Below, one piece after another: positions 9,185 through 17,893 of a stretch of DNA of 64,000 nt. The number at the start of each line of letters is the position of its first letter. Positions within the stretch are counted from its first letter, which is position 1. The stretch lies in contig JBJTTJ010000221.1 of the NCBI GenBank assembly GCA_046080125.1, positions 1 to 64,000 on the forward strand, in the 5' to 3' direction. The notes under the pieces were generated by a model. It was not told the origin of the DNA and made no database searches. It saw only the letters and a program-made list of their open reading frames with translations. The translations under genes were made by a program, and so were the position numbers. This DNA comes from Cuspidothrix sp046080125. GTDB taxonomy: Bacteria; Cyanobacteriota; Cyanobacteriia; Cyanobacteriales; Nostocaceae.

Positions 9185-10357
9185 TTAATACTGTGGTACA
9201 GAAGCATCTACTTCTTGACTCCAAGCATTAATTCCGCCTTTGACATTAGTTCCCACAATACCAGCGTCCTTGAGAATGGCCAAGGCTTTGGCAGAACGTC
9301 CACCCATTTTACAATGGGCAATTAAACGGTGTCCGTTGACCAATTCCTTTATCTTAGCGACACCGTTACCATTTTCAATATCTGGTAAAGGTACTAATAC
9401 CGAACCGGGAATTTTAGCAATTTCGTACTCGTGGGGGTTGCGTACATCTAGCAGTACAAAGTCTTTTGCACCACTATCTAGTAATGCTTTTAATTCCTTG
9501 ACGGTCATTTCTTGAATTTCCATCTGCTGTTTTGCGTCTGCTGCTTGCGCTTGGGGAATACCACAAAATTCTTCGTAGTCAATGAGTTTTTCAATCACTG
9601 GACGGATGGGGTTGGGACGCAGTTTTAACTCCCGGAACTTCATTTCCAAAGCGTTGTAAAGCATCAAACGCCCACTGAGAGTGTTACCTTGGCCAATAAT
9701 GATTTTGACTGTTTCTGTGGCTTGGATAACACCAATTATTCCCGGTAAAATTCCTAGTACACCACCTTCTGCACAGGAGGGAACCATTCCTGGTGGTGGT
9801 GGTTCGGGATATAGGTCACGATAGTTAGGACCACCTTCATAGTTAAATACGGTTGCTTGTCCTTCAAAGCGGAAGATTGAGCCGTAAACGTTAGGTTTGT
9901 CTAACAGTACACAAGCGTCGTTAACTAGATAGCGTGTGGGGAAGTTATCAGTTCCATCCACTACCACATCATAGGGGCGAATGATATCTAAGGCGTTTTC
10001 TGAAGTTAAACGAGTTTCGTATAAGTCTACATGACAATGGGGGTTAATCTCATGAATGCGGTTTTTCGCTGATTCAATTTTGGGTTTACCTACCCAGGAT
10101 GTGCCGTGAATTACTTGACGTTGTAAGTTGGAAAAATCAACAACATCAAAATCAACAATACCGATGTGGCCTATACCTGCTGCTGCTAAGTATAACAGCA
10201 ATGGTGAACCTAGTCCACCTGTACCAATACATAATACACTAGCAGCTTTAAGGCGTTTTTGACCTTCTAGCCCCACTTCTGGCAAGATTAAATGGCGGGA
10301 GTAGCGTTCGTAGTCGTCTTTCGTTAACTGGATGTCATCCAGATTAGGATTTAGCAT
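9185..10357 (-). CDS. moeB: MoeB/ThiF-type adenylyltransferase fused to rhodanese (MoeZ/MoeBR type)
   Basis: A 390-residue protein that activates small sulfur carriers by adenylating their C-terminal Gly-Gly, and can pass persulfide sulfur through its rhodanese domain. The ThiF/E1-like domain (about 1-255) has ERYSRHLILPEVG, the nucleotide loop CIGTGGLGSPLLLYLAAAG and the Asp/Arg-containing VDFSNLQRQV. The rhodanese domain (about 285-388) ends in the active loop HCKMGGRSAKAL with Cys349. One zinc-type Cys is present in SCAEGGVLG. The expected CxxC before it reads YRDLYP, so the structural zinc site looks lost, as I recall for cyanobacterial homologues. Its partners (MoaD or ThiS) are not in the window. 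Confidence 0.88.
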   Translation of the reverse strand: MLNPNLDDIQLTKDDYERYSRHLILPEVGLEGQKRLKAASVLCIGTGGLGSPLLLYLAAAGIGHIGIVDFDVVDFSNLQRQVIHGTSWVGKPKIESAKNRIHEINPHCHVDLYETRLTSENALDIIRPYDVVVDGTDNFPTRYLVNDACVLLDKPNVYGSIFRFEGQATVFNYEGGPNYRDLYPEPPPPGMVPSCAEGGVLGILPGIIGVIQATETVKIIIGQGNTLSGRLMLYNALEMKFRELKLRPNPIRPVIEKLIDYEEFCGIPQAQAADAKQQMEIQEMTVKELKALLDSGAKDFVLLDVRNPHEYEIAKIPGSVLVPLPDIENGNGVAKIKELVNGHRLIAHCKMGGRSAKALAILKDAGIVGTNVKGGINAWSQEVDASVPQY

Positions 10358-10616
10358 AGTAGGAAAATGCAGAATCTCAGAGTATTAATGTTAACTCAAA
10401 GTTGGTTCAGTTTATGAGTTCTATTTTTTTGGCTGGGGGAATTATATCACGTTGGGGACTGGGAAGGGAGCGATCGCACTTTTTGAGGTTGAATGATTTT
10501 AGCTCACAACGCTAATAAGCAATTTCTAAATAAGAAATTTATAACTTTTTGTCTATAACGACACGATGGGTAATACTGTAAAATTTGATGGATGTGGAGG
10601 AGTGTCATTGAGCGCC

Positions 10617-12215
10617 ATGAATAAAATTTTGCACCAGATATTAGTAGCATCCTTAACTATATCTACTATAGGTATAATCGGACAAATACAGGCTTTAGCT
10701 GAAGATCAGCCCGCCATCTTGGAAAACCCCCAATCTGCTGAAACTACGGAAACTGGAGAGACGGATCAAGTCACCTCGGTATCTCAACTTAGTGATATAC
10801 AGCCAAATGATTGGGCATTTCAAGCTTTACAATCATTAGTAGAACGTTATGGTTGTATAGCGGGTTATCCGAATGGTACTTTTCGCGGTAATCGGGCTTT
10901 GTCACGATACGAGTTTGCAGCCGGGTTAAATGCTTGTTTGGATCGAGTTAAGGAATTAATTGCTACTGCTACCAGTGATGCAGCCAGTAAGGAAACTTTA
11001 GAAACAATTCAAAAGTTACAAGCAGAATTTTCCGCAGAATTAGCAACTTTACGGGGACGAGTAGATGCAGTAGAAGCTAAAACTACTGAGTTAGAAGCCA
11101 ATCAATTTTCTACAACTTCTAAATTAAGTGGTCGGGTGTTGACCTATTTAGGCAATGTTTTTGCAGAAGGGAAAGGGACTGATAATAATGCTACTTTAGG
11201 CTATCAAGCCATTCTCAACTTGAATACTAGCTTCACGGGAAAAGATAGTTTAGGGATTTCCTTGTTACAAGATAATTTGCAACAAGAGTTTCAAACTGGT
11301 GGTAATGGTGAAGCGCGTTTTTCTGGACAAATTCGAGATCCCAGAACAGGATTAAGAATGATTGCCCTCAGATATCAGTTACCAATTGGTAAAAATCTGA
11401 GACTTTTTATTAATCCCACTTCTGGGACCAGGGTATTAAGCGAGTCTGTGAATGCTCTGGGGTCGCCCGTTACTGGTACGGTGTCTGATTTTGCGGCGCA
11501 AAACCCCCTAGCTGCTCCTATTTTCACTCGCACTGGCATTGGTTTGTTATGGCAACCTAGTAAGTCTTTTAGTCTAGATTTGGCTGCTGGTCGAGAACGA
11601 AATGCTAATGACCCTACTCAGGGAATTTTTGGCGGTGGTAATGGTTATCTGGTTTCCATTCGACCGATGTTGAAGATTAATAATTTCCGCTTGTCTTCTT
11701 CTTTTATCCACAGTTATTCCCCTTTGGAAGGTGTTGATACTTGGAGTGGTAGTAGACCTGCGGCAGTGCTTGGTGTAGGTCCTGTAGTAGCCAATACCTA
11801 TGTAGCTTCTATGAGTTACCGCATTTCCCCAACTTTTGAATTTGGGGCTACTGTAGGGCGTAGTTTTGCCCGTGCTTTAGGGACAGGTTTTCGAGGGGAT
11901 GCAGATGTACTTACCTATCGCTTTAATTTAGGGATGTATGATTTGGGTAAAAAGGGTAATTTGGCGGGAATTATTTTCGGGATGCAACCAAGGTTAATTG
12001 GTACAAGTAATGCAGCTATTGCTACAGGATTGGGTTTAGCACCTGGACAAAGAAGCGATCACAGCACTGGATTTCACATTGAAGCATTTTATACCCATCG
12101 CATTAACAGCCATATTACTATTACTCCCGGTATAATTTGGCTAACAGCCCCTAATCATGATGATCGAAATCCTGATGTGGTAGTTGGTGTTCTCAGAACA
12201 GCCTTTACATTCTAA
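10617..12215 (+). CDS. SLH-domain OprB-type porin (iron uptake porin family)
   Basis: An outer-membrane beta-barrel porin of about 533 residues. From MNKILHQ there is a signal peptide with hydrophobic core (ILVASLTISTIGIIG) and cleavage near ALAED. An S-layer homology domain follows (NDWAFQALQSLVERYG with GYPNGTFRGNRALSRYEFA), which anchors to peptidoglycan-linked polymer. A short coiled coil (ETIQKLQAEFSAELATLR) precedes the OprB-like barrel, which ends in Phe (VVVGVLRTAFTF) as outer-membrane barrels do. The frame opens at 10566, but a GGAGG at 10596 favours a start at TTG 10608 or ATG 10617; I chose the ATG because the signal peptide begins there. Cyanobacterial SLH porins of this class move inorganic ions, including iron. 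The solute here is not shown. Confidence 0.88.
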   Translation: MNKILHQILVASLTISTIGIIGQIQALAEDQPAILENPQSAETTETGETDQVTSVSQLSDIQPNDWAFQALQSLVERYGCIAGYPNGTFRGNRALSRYEFAAGLNACLDRVKELIATATSDAASKETLETIQKLQAEFSAELATLRGRVDAVEAKTTELEANQFSTTSKLSGRVLTYLGNVFAEGKGTDNNATLGYQAILNLNTSFTGKDSLGISLLQDNLQQEFQTGGNGEARFSGQIRDPRTGLRMIALRYQLPIGKNLRLFINPTSGTRVLSESVNALGSPVTGTVSDFAAQNPLAAPIFTRTGIGLLWQPSKSFSLDLAAGRERNANDPTQGIFGGGNGYLVSIRPMLKINNFRLSSSFIHSYSPLEGVDTWSGSRPAAVLGVGPVVANTYVASMSYRISPTFEFGATVGRSFARALGTGFRGDADVLTYRFNLGMYDLGKKGNLAGIIFGMQPRLIGTSNAAIATGLGLAPGQRSDHSTGFHIEAFYTHRINSHITITPGIIWLTAPNHDDRNPDVVVGVLRTAFTF

Positions 12216-12272
12216 ATAATTAGAAGATCAGGTTTTGGGTATTTGGAATATAGGAAAAATAATTTTTCTTTG

Positions 12273-12346
12273 AACTTACGCTAAAGAAAGTGGGGGTAAT
12301 TCATGAATTACCCCTACAAAAAAATAAGGGTTACAGTTACAACTTG
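12273..12346. repeat. Extended copy of the ACTTACGC / AATTCATGAATT repeat
   Basis: AACTTACGC is followed by the palindrome GGGGTAATT...AATTACCCC (12293-12314) and then a tail reading CTAC, an A-run, TAAGGGTTACAG and TTACAACTTG. The same tail follows the copy at 13285, so the repeat unit is longer than the palindrome. It lies between convergent genes. Confidence 0.8.
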
Positions 12347-12378
12347 TCCCTAATATCAAGATTTTTCAGCCAAAGTGA

Positions 12379-13083
12379 TTAAAATACAGAACCACTCAAG
12401 GGTTGAACAGCAGAAGATGGTAAAAATTTCCCTACTAATAATTGCTGGAAAGTTTTCACATCATTTGGCCAATTGCTAATGATTCGTTTTAAGTCTTGTA
12501 GTTTTTCTGGGAGAGTATTTCCTGTGAGAGGATAATTCAAATTACCAGAAAATAAAATTGCTGGTGTTGTTTGTTCTCCAAACTGGACATTGACCTGATT
12601 AATAGCTAAATTCAAAGATCCTTGTTTTAAACGGTAACTTAATTCTAAGGCGGCATTCACTTTACTTTCTCCAAATTCCTGCCAAGCACCAGGGGCTAAA
12701 AGTTTACCACATATATATTGATAAGCTTCCTCATCTGTAGGGAAACTCACAAATGCTTTGGGGTTAATTCCCACTGCTTGATACTCTATTTGCGATAACT
12801 TATCTATTAATTGTAGTGCGACTGTTGCAAATTGAATTTCTGTTGGTGGTTTACCTCCGATCATTTCTAATACATTGAGTCGGTTGGGTTGAACAATAAT
12901 TCCCACACCATTTTTATAAACTAGCTGGACTAAATTGCTGTTGTAAACTGGTTGGGTAGCTAATTCCCATTCAGTCGGAATAATTCCTGTATATTTCAAG
13001 AAATCTGGATTTAAAACTGCTGGATTCAGATTTTTGGCGACCAAGGCGATCGCTATTTCTGAAAGTTGTAAATTATTGCTCAT
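12379..13083 (-). CDS. Conserved hypothetical cyanobacterial protein
   Basis: A 234-residue protein with no named domain that I recognise. It is soluble-looking, with alternating hydrophobic segments such as VQLVYKNGVGIIVQPNRLNVLE and FATVALQLIDKLSQIEY. The C-terminal region (LQDLKRIISNWPNDVKTFQQLL) is helical, with no signal peptide. Composition and codon use match the neighbours, and the start ATG is supported by an upstream AGGAG (CAGGAGTTT). It is flanked on both sides by palindromic repeats and has no operon partner. Confidence 0.75.
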   Translation of the reverse strand: MSNNLQLSEIAIALVAKNLNPAVLNPDFLKYTGIIPTEWELATQPVYNSNLVQLVYKNGVGIIVQPNRLNVLEMIGGKPPTEIQFATVALQLIDKLSQIEYQAVGINPKAFVSFPTDEEAYQYICGKLLAPGAWQEFGESKVNAALELSYRLKQGSLNLAINQVNVQFGEQTTPAILFSGNLNYPLTGNTLPEKLQDLKRIISNWPNDVKTFQQLLVGKFLPSSAVQPLSGSVF

Positions 13084-13284
13084 AAACTCCTGGTTATGCC
13101 TGAATTAATTAACAGTATAGAACACTATCTAACTTATTATAAGTAAAAATCAACTATTTGTAATTATTTTATCTAAATAATCCACACTGATGTAATTTCT
13201 AATTTCTAAAAACATCTCTTGCTTGTCAATCAGCCAAATTTATGCTATTAACAAAATCTATTATAATTTGGCAGTCATAATCAG

Positions 13285-13348
13285 TAGAGGTAATTGATGA
13301 ATTACCCCCTATACAAAAATAAGAGTTACGGTTACATCTTGCGTAAAC
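13285..13348. repeat. Diverged TAATTGATGAATTA palindrome with TTGCGTAA end
   Basis: A palindrome with TAGAGG and CCCCCTA ends and the core AATTGATGAATT, followed by the tail AAAAATAAGAGTTACGGTTA and then TTGCGTAAAC. That end is the inverted form of the ACTTACGCAA motif seen at the left of other copies. It sits between two minus-strand genes. Confidence 0.75.
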
Positions 13349-13378
13349 CCTATTTCCCAATTCCCAACTATTTAATAT

Positions 13379-14464
13379 TCAGCTAATCCTATTTGTGTAA
13401 TCTATAACAGCTTGGGCTATTGTTTCATTACCATGTTTATCTAGGATTTCCGGTTGTTTTGGGGGTTGGGGTGAGTGATGGAGAAAATGCCAATCCCCTT
13501 GAAAAAATTCTGCCGTTGTGACAATTTGATGGTGATTATAATTAGTAATTCCTGCTAACATAAAAGTGGCTTCGGCAAAATCTTCACGGGGGATGGTGAC
13601 TACTGGTGTTTGCAGACAAGTAGCTTCAGAAAAAGTCCCATATCCGGGTTTAGAAATAATTCTCCCACACATTGGCATAAAATCTACAGGGCGATATTGG
13701 CGATTTGTGACTTTAATTAAGTTAGGTAAATCCGGGGCAGAAATATCAAAGGTAATAAATTGCCAATCGGGAAACTTACTCAGATTATGATAGGGAATTG
13801 CCTGTAAACCTAGTCCACCAAATGTAAGTAAAATCGTTTTTTCTGGTGGGGTATTTACTCGCCAATTAGTGCGTAATTCATCAATAGTAAAATGAGGATA
13901 ACCGCCAGTTAAACCTACGTCGGTAATGTTTGAAAATGCCGACATTGGTTCATGGAACGGGAGACGAAAGAGGCGATCGCATTGGCCATACCAATCACTA
14001 ATCCAATCAGCAATTTCTAGAAATTCTCCTCCCCAATCTCGATAAATACAATCCCAGCCAAAATTACTCATCATCCAACAAGGAATATTAGTAGCTTTAG
14101 CAAATCCCGCCGCCAAAAAAGGAATATCTGCTAAAATTAAATTCACCCGATTTTGCCGAATAAAATTAACTTCTGAAGCAATTAAGGATTGGTAATTTTT
14201 TTTGATTTCTCGTAACTTTTCTAAAGTTGCTGCTTTATCCATTGTTAAACTATCAGCTTGGATAACTCCTAAATCAAACGCCCGTGAGCGTAAAATAAAA
14301 TCACCTTCTATATAGGATTCTAGTAACCAACGCGGTGAAGTAGTAACTAAAATTAATAATGCTTGAGGACATAATTTTTGAATTGTGTTAGCGACTGAAG
14401 CTGTGCGGGTTGCATGACCAAAACCATGATTGGTAATGGCTATATATATAATTGGTCTGTCCAT
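13379..14464 (-). CDS. GT-B glycosyltransferase, MurG/arabinokinase-N-like
   Basis: A 361-residue protein with the layout of a GT-B nucleotide-sugar enzyme. The N-terminus YIAITNHGFGHATRTASVA resembles the start of MurG-like glycosyltransferases and, more closely, the N-terminal domain of plant L-arabinokinases (ITGHGFGHATR). The C-terminal domain carries TILLTFGGLGLQAIP, the strand-turn of the donor domain, and GRIISKPGYGTFSEATCLQTPVV, where the GYGTFSE loop would contact nucleotide sugar. No membrane segment is evident. No acceptor can be named. The neighbouring PLP enzyme is probably functionally separate. Confidence 0.7.
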   Translation of the reverse strand: MDRPIIYIAITNHGFGHATRTASVANTIQKLCPQALLILVTTSPRWLLESYIEGDFILRSRAFDLGVIQADSLTMDKAATLEKLREIKKNYQSLIASEVNFIRQNRVNLILADIPFLAAGFAKATNIPCWMMSNFGWDCIYRDWGGEFLEIADWISDWYGQCDRLFRLPFHEPMSAFSNITDVGLTGGYPHFTIDELRTNWRVNTPPEKTILLTFGGLGLQAIPYHNLSKFPDWQFITFDISAPDLPNLIKVTNRQYRPVDFMPMCGRIISKPGYGTFSEATCLQTPVVTIPREDFAEATFMLAGITNYNHHQIVTTAEFFQGDWHFLHHSPQPPKQPEILDKHGNETIAQAVIDYTNRIS

Positions 14465-14547
14465 GATTTAAAAACAAGAAAATAAAAAGAATCTGAGTAG
14501 GTTGGGTTAAACGACAGCGTAACTCAAGTTTGTTGTTTCAACCTAGA

Positions 14548-14638
14548 TTAAGTAAGTGGACGTGAGATAACCATCTCTGAGAACTTCCTCACTTTTGCCT
14601 TGTCATAACAACAATTTTTAAAGCCCACCTACTTACTT
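14548..14638. mobile_element. Short MITE-like element with AAGTAAGTGG / CCACCTACTT ends
   Basis: About 90 bases bounded by AAGTAAGTGG (14550-14559) and CCACCTACTT (14625-14634), which are inverted repeats with one mismatch. The interior shares GTGAGATAA, CTGAGAACTTC and AACAATTTTTAAAG blocks with a second, longer copy at 54345-54502. It carries no coding sequence. Its right end overlaps the 3' end of the PLP enzyme gene (stop at 14629). Confidence 0.7.
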
Positions 14639-15780
14639 GATATTGCTGCTATTAATTGGTCAATTTCTGACACTAAAGTTAGGTAATGAACACTCACACG
14701 GATACAATTGGGATAGGCAATTATGCGAGTTAAAATATGTTGTGATTCTAGAAATTGTACTAATTTTAAACTAGGTTGATCGATGACTTGAAAAGACACT
14801 AATCCACTTTCAGGAGGTGAATTTTTTAAACATTTAACATGAGGTAAGGAGTTTAATTGCTGCCAGAGATATTCACTGTTGTGGAGAATTTGCTGATATC
14901 TTTGATCTGGGGTTCCCCATTGTTCATGAATGGCGATCGCTTGTGTTAAACTGATATATAATGGTGTAGATAAAGTAGAAACTTCATATCTGCGTCCATC
15001 TGGTTGCCAACCTGTAGGTTGGGATTGACTATTAGTAGTGATGCCATTTAAACCAATATAGGTAGGATGCAAACTCTCTCTAGCTTGAGGATGGACATAT
15101 AATCCACCCACACCAGCAGGTCCACACAACCATTTATGACCAGTAAAAGCATAAAAATCTACACCCAACGCTGTTAAGTCCAAAGGTAAAACGCCCACAG
15201 ATTGAGCAGCATCTATCAACAATCGAGAATGGTTATTTCTGCATACTGCTACAATTTTGTCAATAGGCAAAACTTGACCCGTATTCCATAATACATGACT
15301 CAACACCACCAAGCGAGTTTGGGGACGGAGGCAATCAGTAATAATACTGACAGGATCTCCCTCATTTAAAGTTGCCATTATCGGACAGATTGTAACTTCT
15401 ATCCCCACTCTACGGGCAATTTCCTGGGCAGTAGCCATGACTCCAGGGTGTTCGCAGTCAGAGAGAAGCAAATGATCACCGGCTTGCCAATCAATACCCC
15501 ACATAGCAATATTACAGCCAATGGTAACATTACCCGTGAGAGTAATTGTATCACTGGGAACATTTAATAAAGATGCGATCGCCCCCCGACTAGCTTGTAT
15601 TTGCGGTGAAATCCAACGGTAAGTCTCATTTCCAAAGGGGCCAATATTTTGAATATGTATCATAGCTTCGGTAATAGCATCCATACTCCCTTGAGCCATT
15701 GGACCTTGGCCACCATAGTTAAAATAAACCTTATTGGCTAAAGCGGGAAATTGTGCGCGGTGGTGATGCAGCTTGTTCAT
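14629..15780 (-). CDS. PLP-dependent cyst(e)ine C-S lyase-like protein (NifS/class V family)
   Basis: A 383-residue class V aminotransferase-fold enzyme. The PLP-binding lysine lies in DFYAFTGHKWLCGPAGVGG and the cofactor Asp in LLIDAAQSVG. Conserved blocks are VYFNYGGQGPMA, TLTGNVTIGCNIAMWGIDW, LLLSDCEHPG and LSHVLWNTGQVLP. These match, from memory, the Synechocystis L-cysteine/cystine lyase C-DES more closely than true cysteine desulfurases. The active-site Cys loop of NifS/SufS is absent. C-DES releases a persulfide usable for Fe-S assembly, or sulfide. The start is the ATG giving NKLHHHRAQFPAL. The divergent ABC permease starts 79 bases away. Isopenicillin-N epimerase-like activity is the alternative. 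Confidence 0.75.
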   Translation of the reverse strand: MNKLHHHRAQFPALANKVYFNYGGQGPMAQGSMDAITEAMIHIQNIGPFGNETYRWISPQIQASRGAIASLLNVPSDTITLTGNVTIGCNIAMWGIDWQAGDHLLLSDCEHPGVMATAQEIARRVGIEVTICPIMATLNEGDPVSIITDCLRPQTRLVVLSHVLWNTGQVLPIDKIVAVCRNNHSRLLIDAAQSVGVLPLDLTALGVDFYAFTGHKWLCGPAGVGGLYVHPQARESLHPTYIGLNGITTNSQSQPTGWQPDGRRYEVSTLSTPLYISLTQAIAIHEQWGTPDQRYQQILHNSEYLWQQLNSLPHVKCLKNSPPESGLVSFQVIDQPSLKLVQFLESQHILTRIIAYPNCIRVSVHYLTLVSEIDQLIAAISSK

Positions 15781-15859
15781 AGCACGAGTTAAGAGATATC
15801 ATCTAATTTATTGATATATACTTTTATTAAAAATTAAGCAAACTTTTACATCAAAAACT

Positions 15860-16975
15860 ATGAACTGGTGGCAGCGACTTCAAAAAAACCCTTTAGCACG
15901 ATGCGGGGCAATTATCCTCTTCTGTTTCTATCTAGCCGTAATTGCCGCGGATTTTATCGCCCCTTATAACCCCTACGATTCACAAACTAATGGTTCATTA
16001 TTACCACCGACTCAGGTTCACTGGGTATCTCACCCAGGCCAACTTCCTAGTCCTCATGTGTATCCGACAACACAGGGTAATACTAGCCTAGAAACTGGGG
16101 AGAGAAAAATAACCATAGACCTAACAAAACCCTCACCATTGCGGTTATTTGTGCACGGTTCACAATATCAATTATTCAAGTTCACCATTTCCCTACCTCC
16201 TAAATGGCAAGAGGTGACAATTATCCCCGGTATTTCCTTAAATTGGCATTTATTCGGTGTAATTGGTGATGCAAAATTTAATCTTTTAGGAACAGATGAA
16301 CAAGGACGTGACCAATTTAGTCGCTTATTACATGGTGGTCGTATTAGTATGTTCATCGGCATTTTTGGGATTATTATTACCTATCCTTTGGCCTTAATTC
16401 TGGGCGGGGTTTCTGGTTATTTTGGCGGGTTAATTGATAGTATGATCATGCGTTTGTCCGAAGTATTAATGACCTTTCCCAGCATTTATTTATTAGTGGC
16501 ACTTTCGGGAATCATAGATCCCAAACTCACCAGTAGTCAACGCTTTATTTTAATTATCTTGATTACTTCTTTAATTAGCTGGGCCGGTTTGGCCAGAGTA
16601 ATTCGGGGACAAGTTTTATCAATTAAAGAACTCGAATTTGTGCAAGCAGCCAAGGTCATGGGTGGTAATCCCATTTATATTATAGTCCGTCATGTTTTAC
16701 CACAAACTGCAACTTACGTAATTATTTCTGCAACTTTAACAATTCCTAGTTTTATTGGGGCAGAAGCAGTATTAAGCCTGATTGGTTTAGGGATTCAACA
16801 ACCCGATCCTTCCTGGGGAAATATGCTTTCTTTAGCTAGTAATGCGTCAATTTTAGTATTACAACCTTGGCTAATTTGGCCGCCAGCTATCCTAATCATT
16901 CTCACGGTTTTATCATTCAATATCTTAGGTGACGGTTTGCGTGATGCTGTTGATCCTCGTAGTTTACAAAGATAG
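15860..16975 (+). CDS. Oligopeptide/dipeptide-type ABC transporter permease (DppC/OppC family)
   Basis: A 371-residue inner-membrane permease. The first helix (CGAIILFCFYLAVIAADFIAPY) is followed by an unusually long periplasmic segment (about residues 40-145). The BPD_transp_1 core then follows, with LLGTDEQGRDQFSRLLHGGRIS, five further helices and the EAA loop reading FVQAAKVMGGNPIYIIVRHVLPQ. The end, NILGDGLRDAVDPR, is diagnostic for the DppC/OppC group. Typical members are about 280-320 residues, the excess here being the N-terminal periplasmic part. No partner permease, ATPase or binding protein lies nearby, so the transporter must be assembled from scattered genes. The substrate is unknown. 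Confidence 0.88.
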   Translation: MNWWQRLQKNPLARCGAIILFCFYLAVIAADFIAPYNPYDSQTNGSLLPPTQVHWVSHPGQLPSPHVYPTTQGNTSLETGERKITIDLTKPSPLRLFVHGSQYQLFKFTISLPPKWQEVTIIPGISLNWHLFGVIGDAKFNLLGTDEQGRDQFSRLLHGGRISMFIGIFGIIITYPLALILGGVSGYFGGLIDSMIMRLSEVLMTFPSIYLLVALSGIIDPKLTSSQRFILIILITSLISWAGLARVIRGQVLSIKELEFVQAAKVMGGNPIYIIVRHVLPQTATYVIISATLTIPSFIGAEAVLSLIGLGIQQPDPSWGNMLSLASNASILVLQPWLIWPPAILIILTVLSFNILGDGLRDAVDPRSLQR

Positions 16976-17047
16976 TTAAAATTAAGGACATCCCCTTTCA
17001 AGAAATGATAATTTAAGATTGATTAAATCGGGAGGAATAGAAATTTT

Positions 17048-17704
17048 ATGAAAGCAGAAACGATGCAATTAATAACCACAGTTCTCCAGATATTACAAAC
17101 TAATATCCGATGGATGACTTGGAATTTATTCTTAGCTTTTATACCTTTGGCTGTAAGTGTTTGGTTGTTTCGTATTCAAGGTAGACGTTCTGGGATTTGG
17201 TGGCTAGGATTTCTCAGTTTCTATGCTTTTTTACCCAATGCACCTTATTTATTAACTGATGTTATTCATCTCATAGACGATATTCGCCAAATTTCCTCAA
17301 TATGGATGATTACATTAGTCTTAATTCCTGTTTATCTGATTGTGATTCTGGGAGGATTTCAAGCCTATGTGATATCATTGATCAATTTAGGTTACTATTT
17401 ACATCGCATTGGTAAAAGTAAATTGATTTTTGGTGTTGAATTGCTCACTCATATTGTTTCCGCTATAGGTATTTATTGGGGAAGATTTCTGCGGTTTAAT
17501 AGTTGGGATTTTATTACTCAACCAGATGCCATTATTACTAAAGGTGTGGAAGAAATTCTTGGTAAACAACCATTAATCATTATCATAATTACCTTTATAA
17601 TTCTCTGGGGTTTATATTGGTTAATGAAACGGGTTACTTTGGGTTTTTTGCATCAGAGTTCTAATTCAGCAGTCAGTGATCATCATCTTCACAATATTAG
17701 GTAA
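17048..17704 (+). CDS. DUF1361 domain membrane protein
   Basis: A 218-residue membrane protein with about six hydrophobic helices. The conserved DUF1361 segment FLPNAPYLLTDVIHL (about 75-89) and the later RFLRFNSWDFI block are both present. The function of the family is not known to me. The start ATG is preceded by CGGGAGGAATAG, a good ribosome site at about eight bases. It lies 72 bases after the permease on the same strand, so the two may be co-transcribed. No functional link is evident. Confidence 0.82.
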   Translation: MKAETMQLITTVLQILQTNIRWMTWNLFLAFIPLAVSVWLFRIQGRRSGIWWLGFLSFYAFLPNAPYLLTDVIHLIDDIRQISSIWMITLVLIPVYLIVILGGFQAYVISLINLGYYLHRIGKSKLIFGVELLTHIVSAIGIYWGRFLRFNSWDFITQPDAIITKGVEEILGKQPLIIIIITFIILWGLYWLMKRVTLGFLHQSSNSAVSDHHLHNIR

Positions 17705-17711
17705 GATTATT

Positions 17712-17733
17712 AAGGAAGTCGGGGATCTAACTC
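17712..17733. repeat. Half copy of the AAGTCGGGGATCT repeat
   Basis: AAGGAAGTCGGGGATCTAAC followed by TCCTAT matches the right arm of the hairpin at 53148-53223 (AAGTCGGGAATCTGACTCCTAT there, with two changes). No left arm is visible here. Confidence 0.55.
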
Positions 17734-17846
17734 CTATCACGTATTCCTACGGGAAGCTAGGCTAACAAAAATCAAATATGAGTCCTATATTTTGCGGAAA
17801 TGGACTATTTCACTCATCCGAGAACCGCTATAACCACCAGACCCTT

Positions 17847-17874
17847 GTGGGGACAATTCATGAATTGTCCTCAC
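17847..17874. repeat. GTGGGGACAATTCATG palindrome between convergent genes
   Basis: A near-perfect palindrome with arms GTGGGGACAATT / AATTGTCCTCAC around CATG. It belongs to the same AATTCATGAATT family as the copies at 8882, 12293, 58747 and 60651. It sits 20 bases past the stop of the minus-strand synthetase and could act as a transcription end signal. Confidence 0.75.
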
Positions 17875-17893
17875 AATCATTTTCACAAGATGT

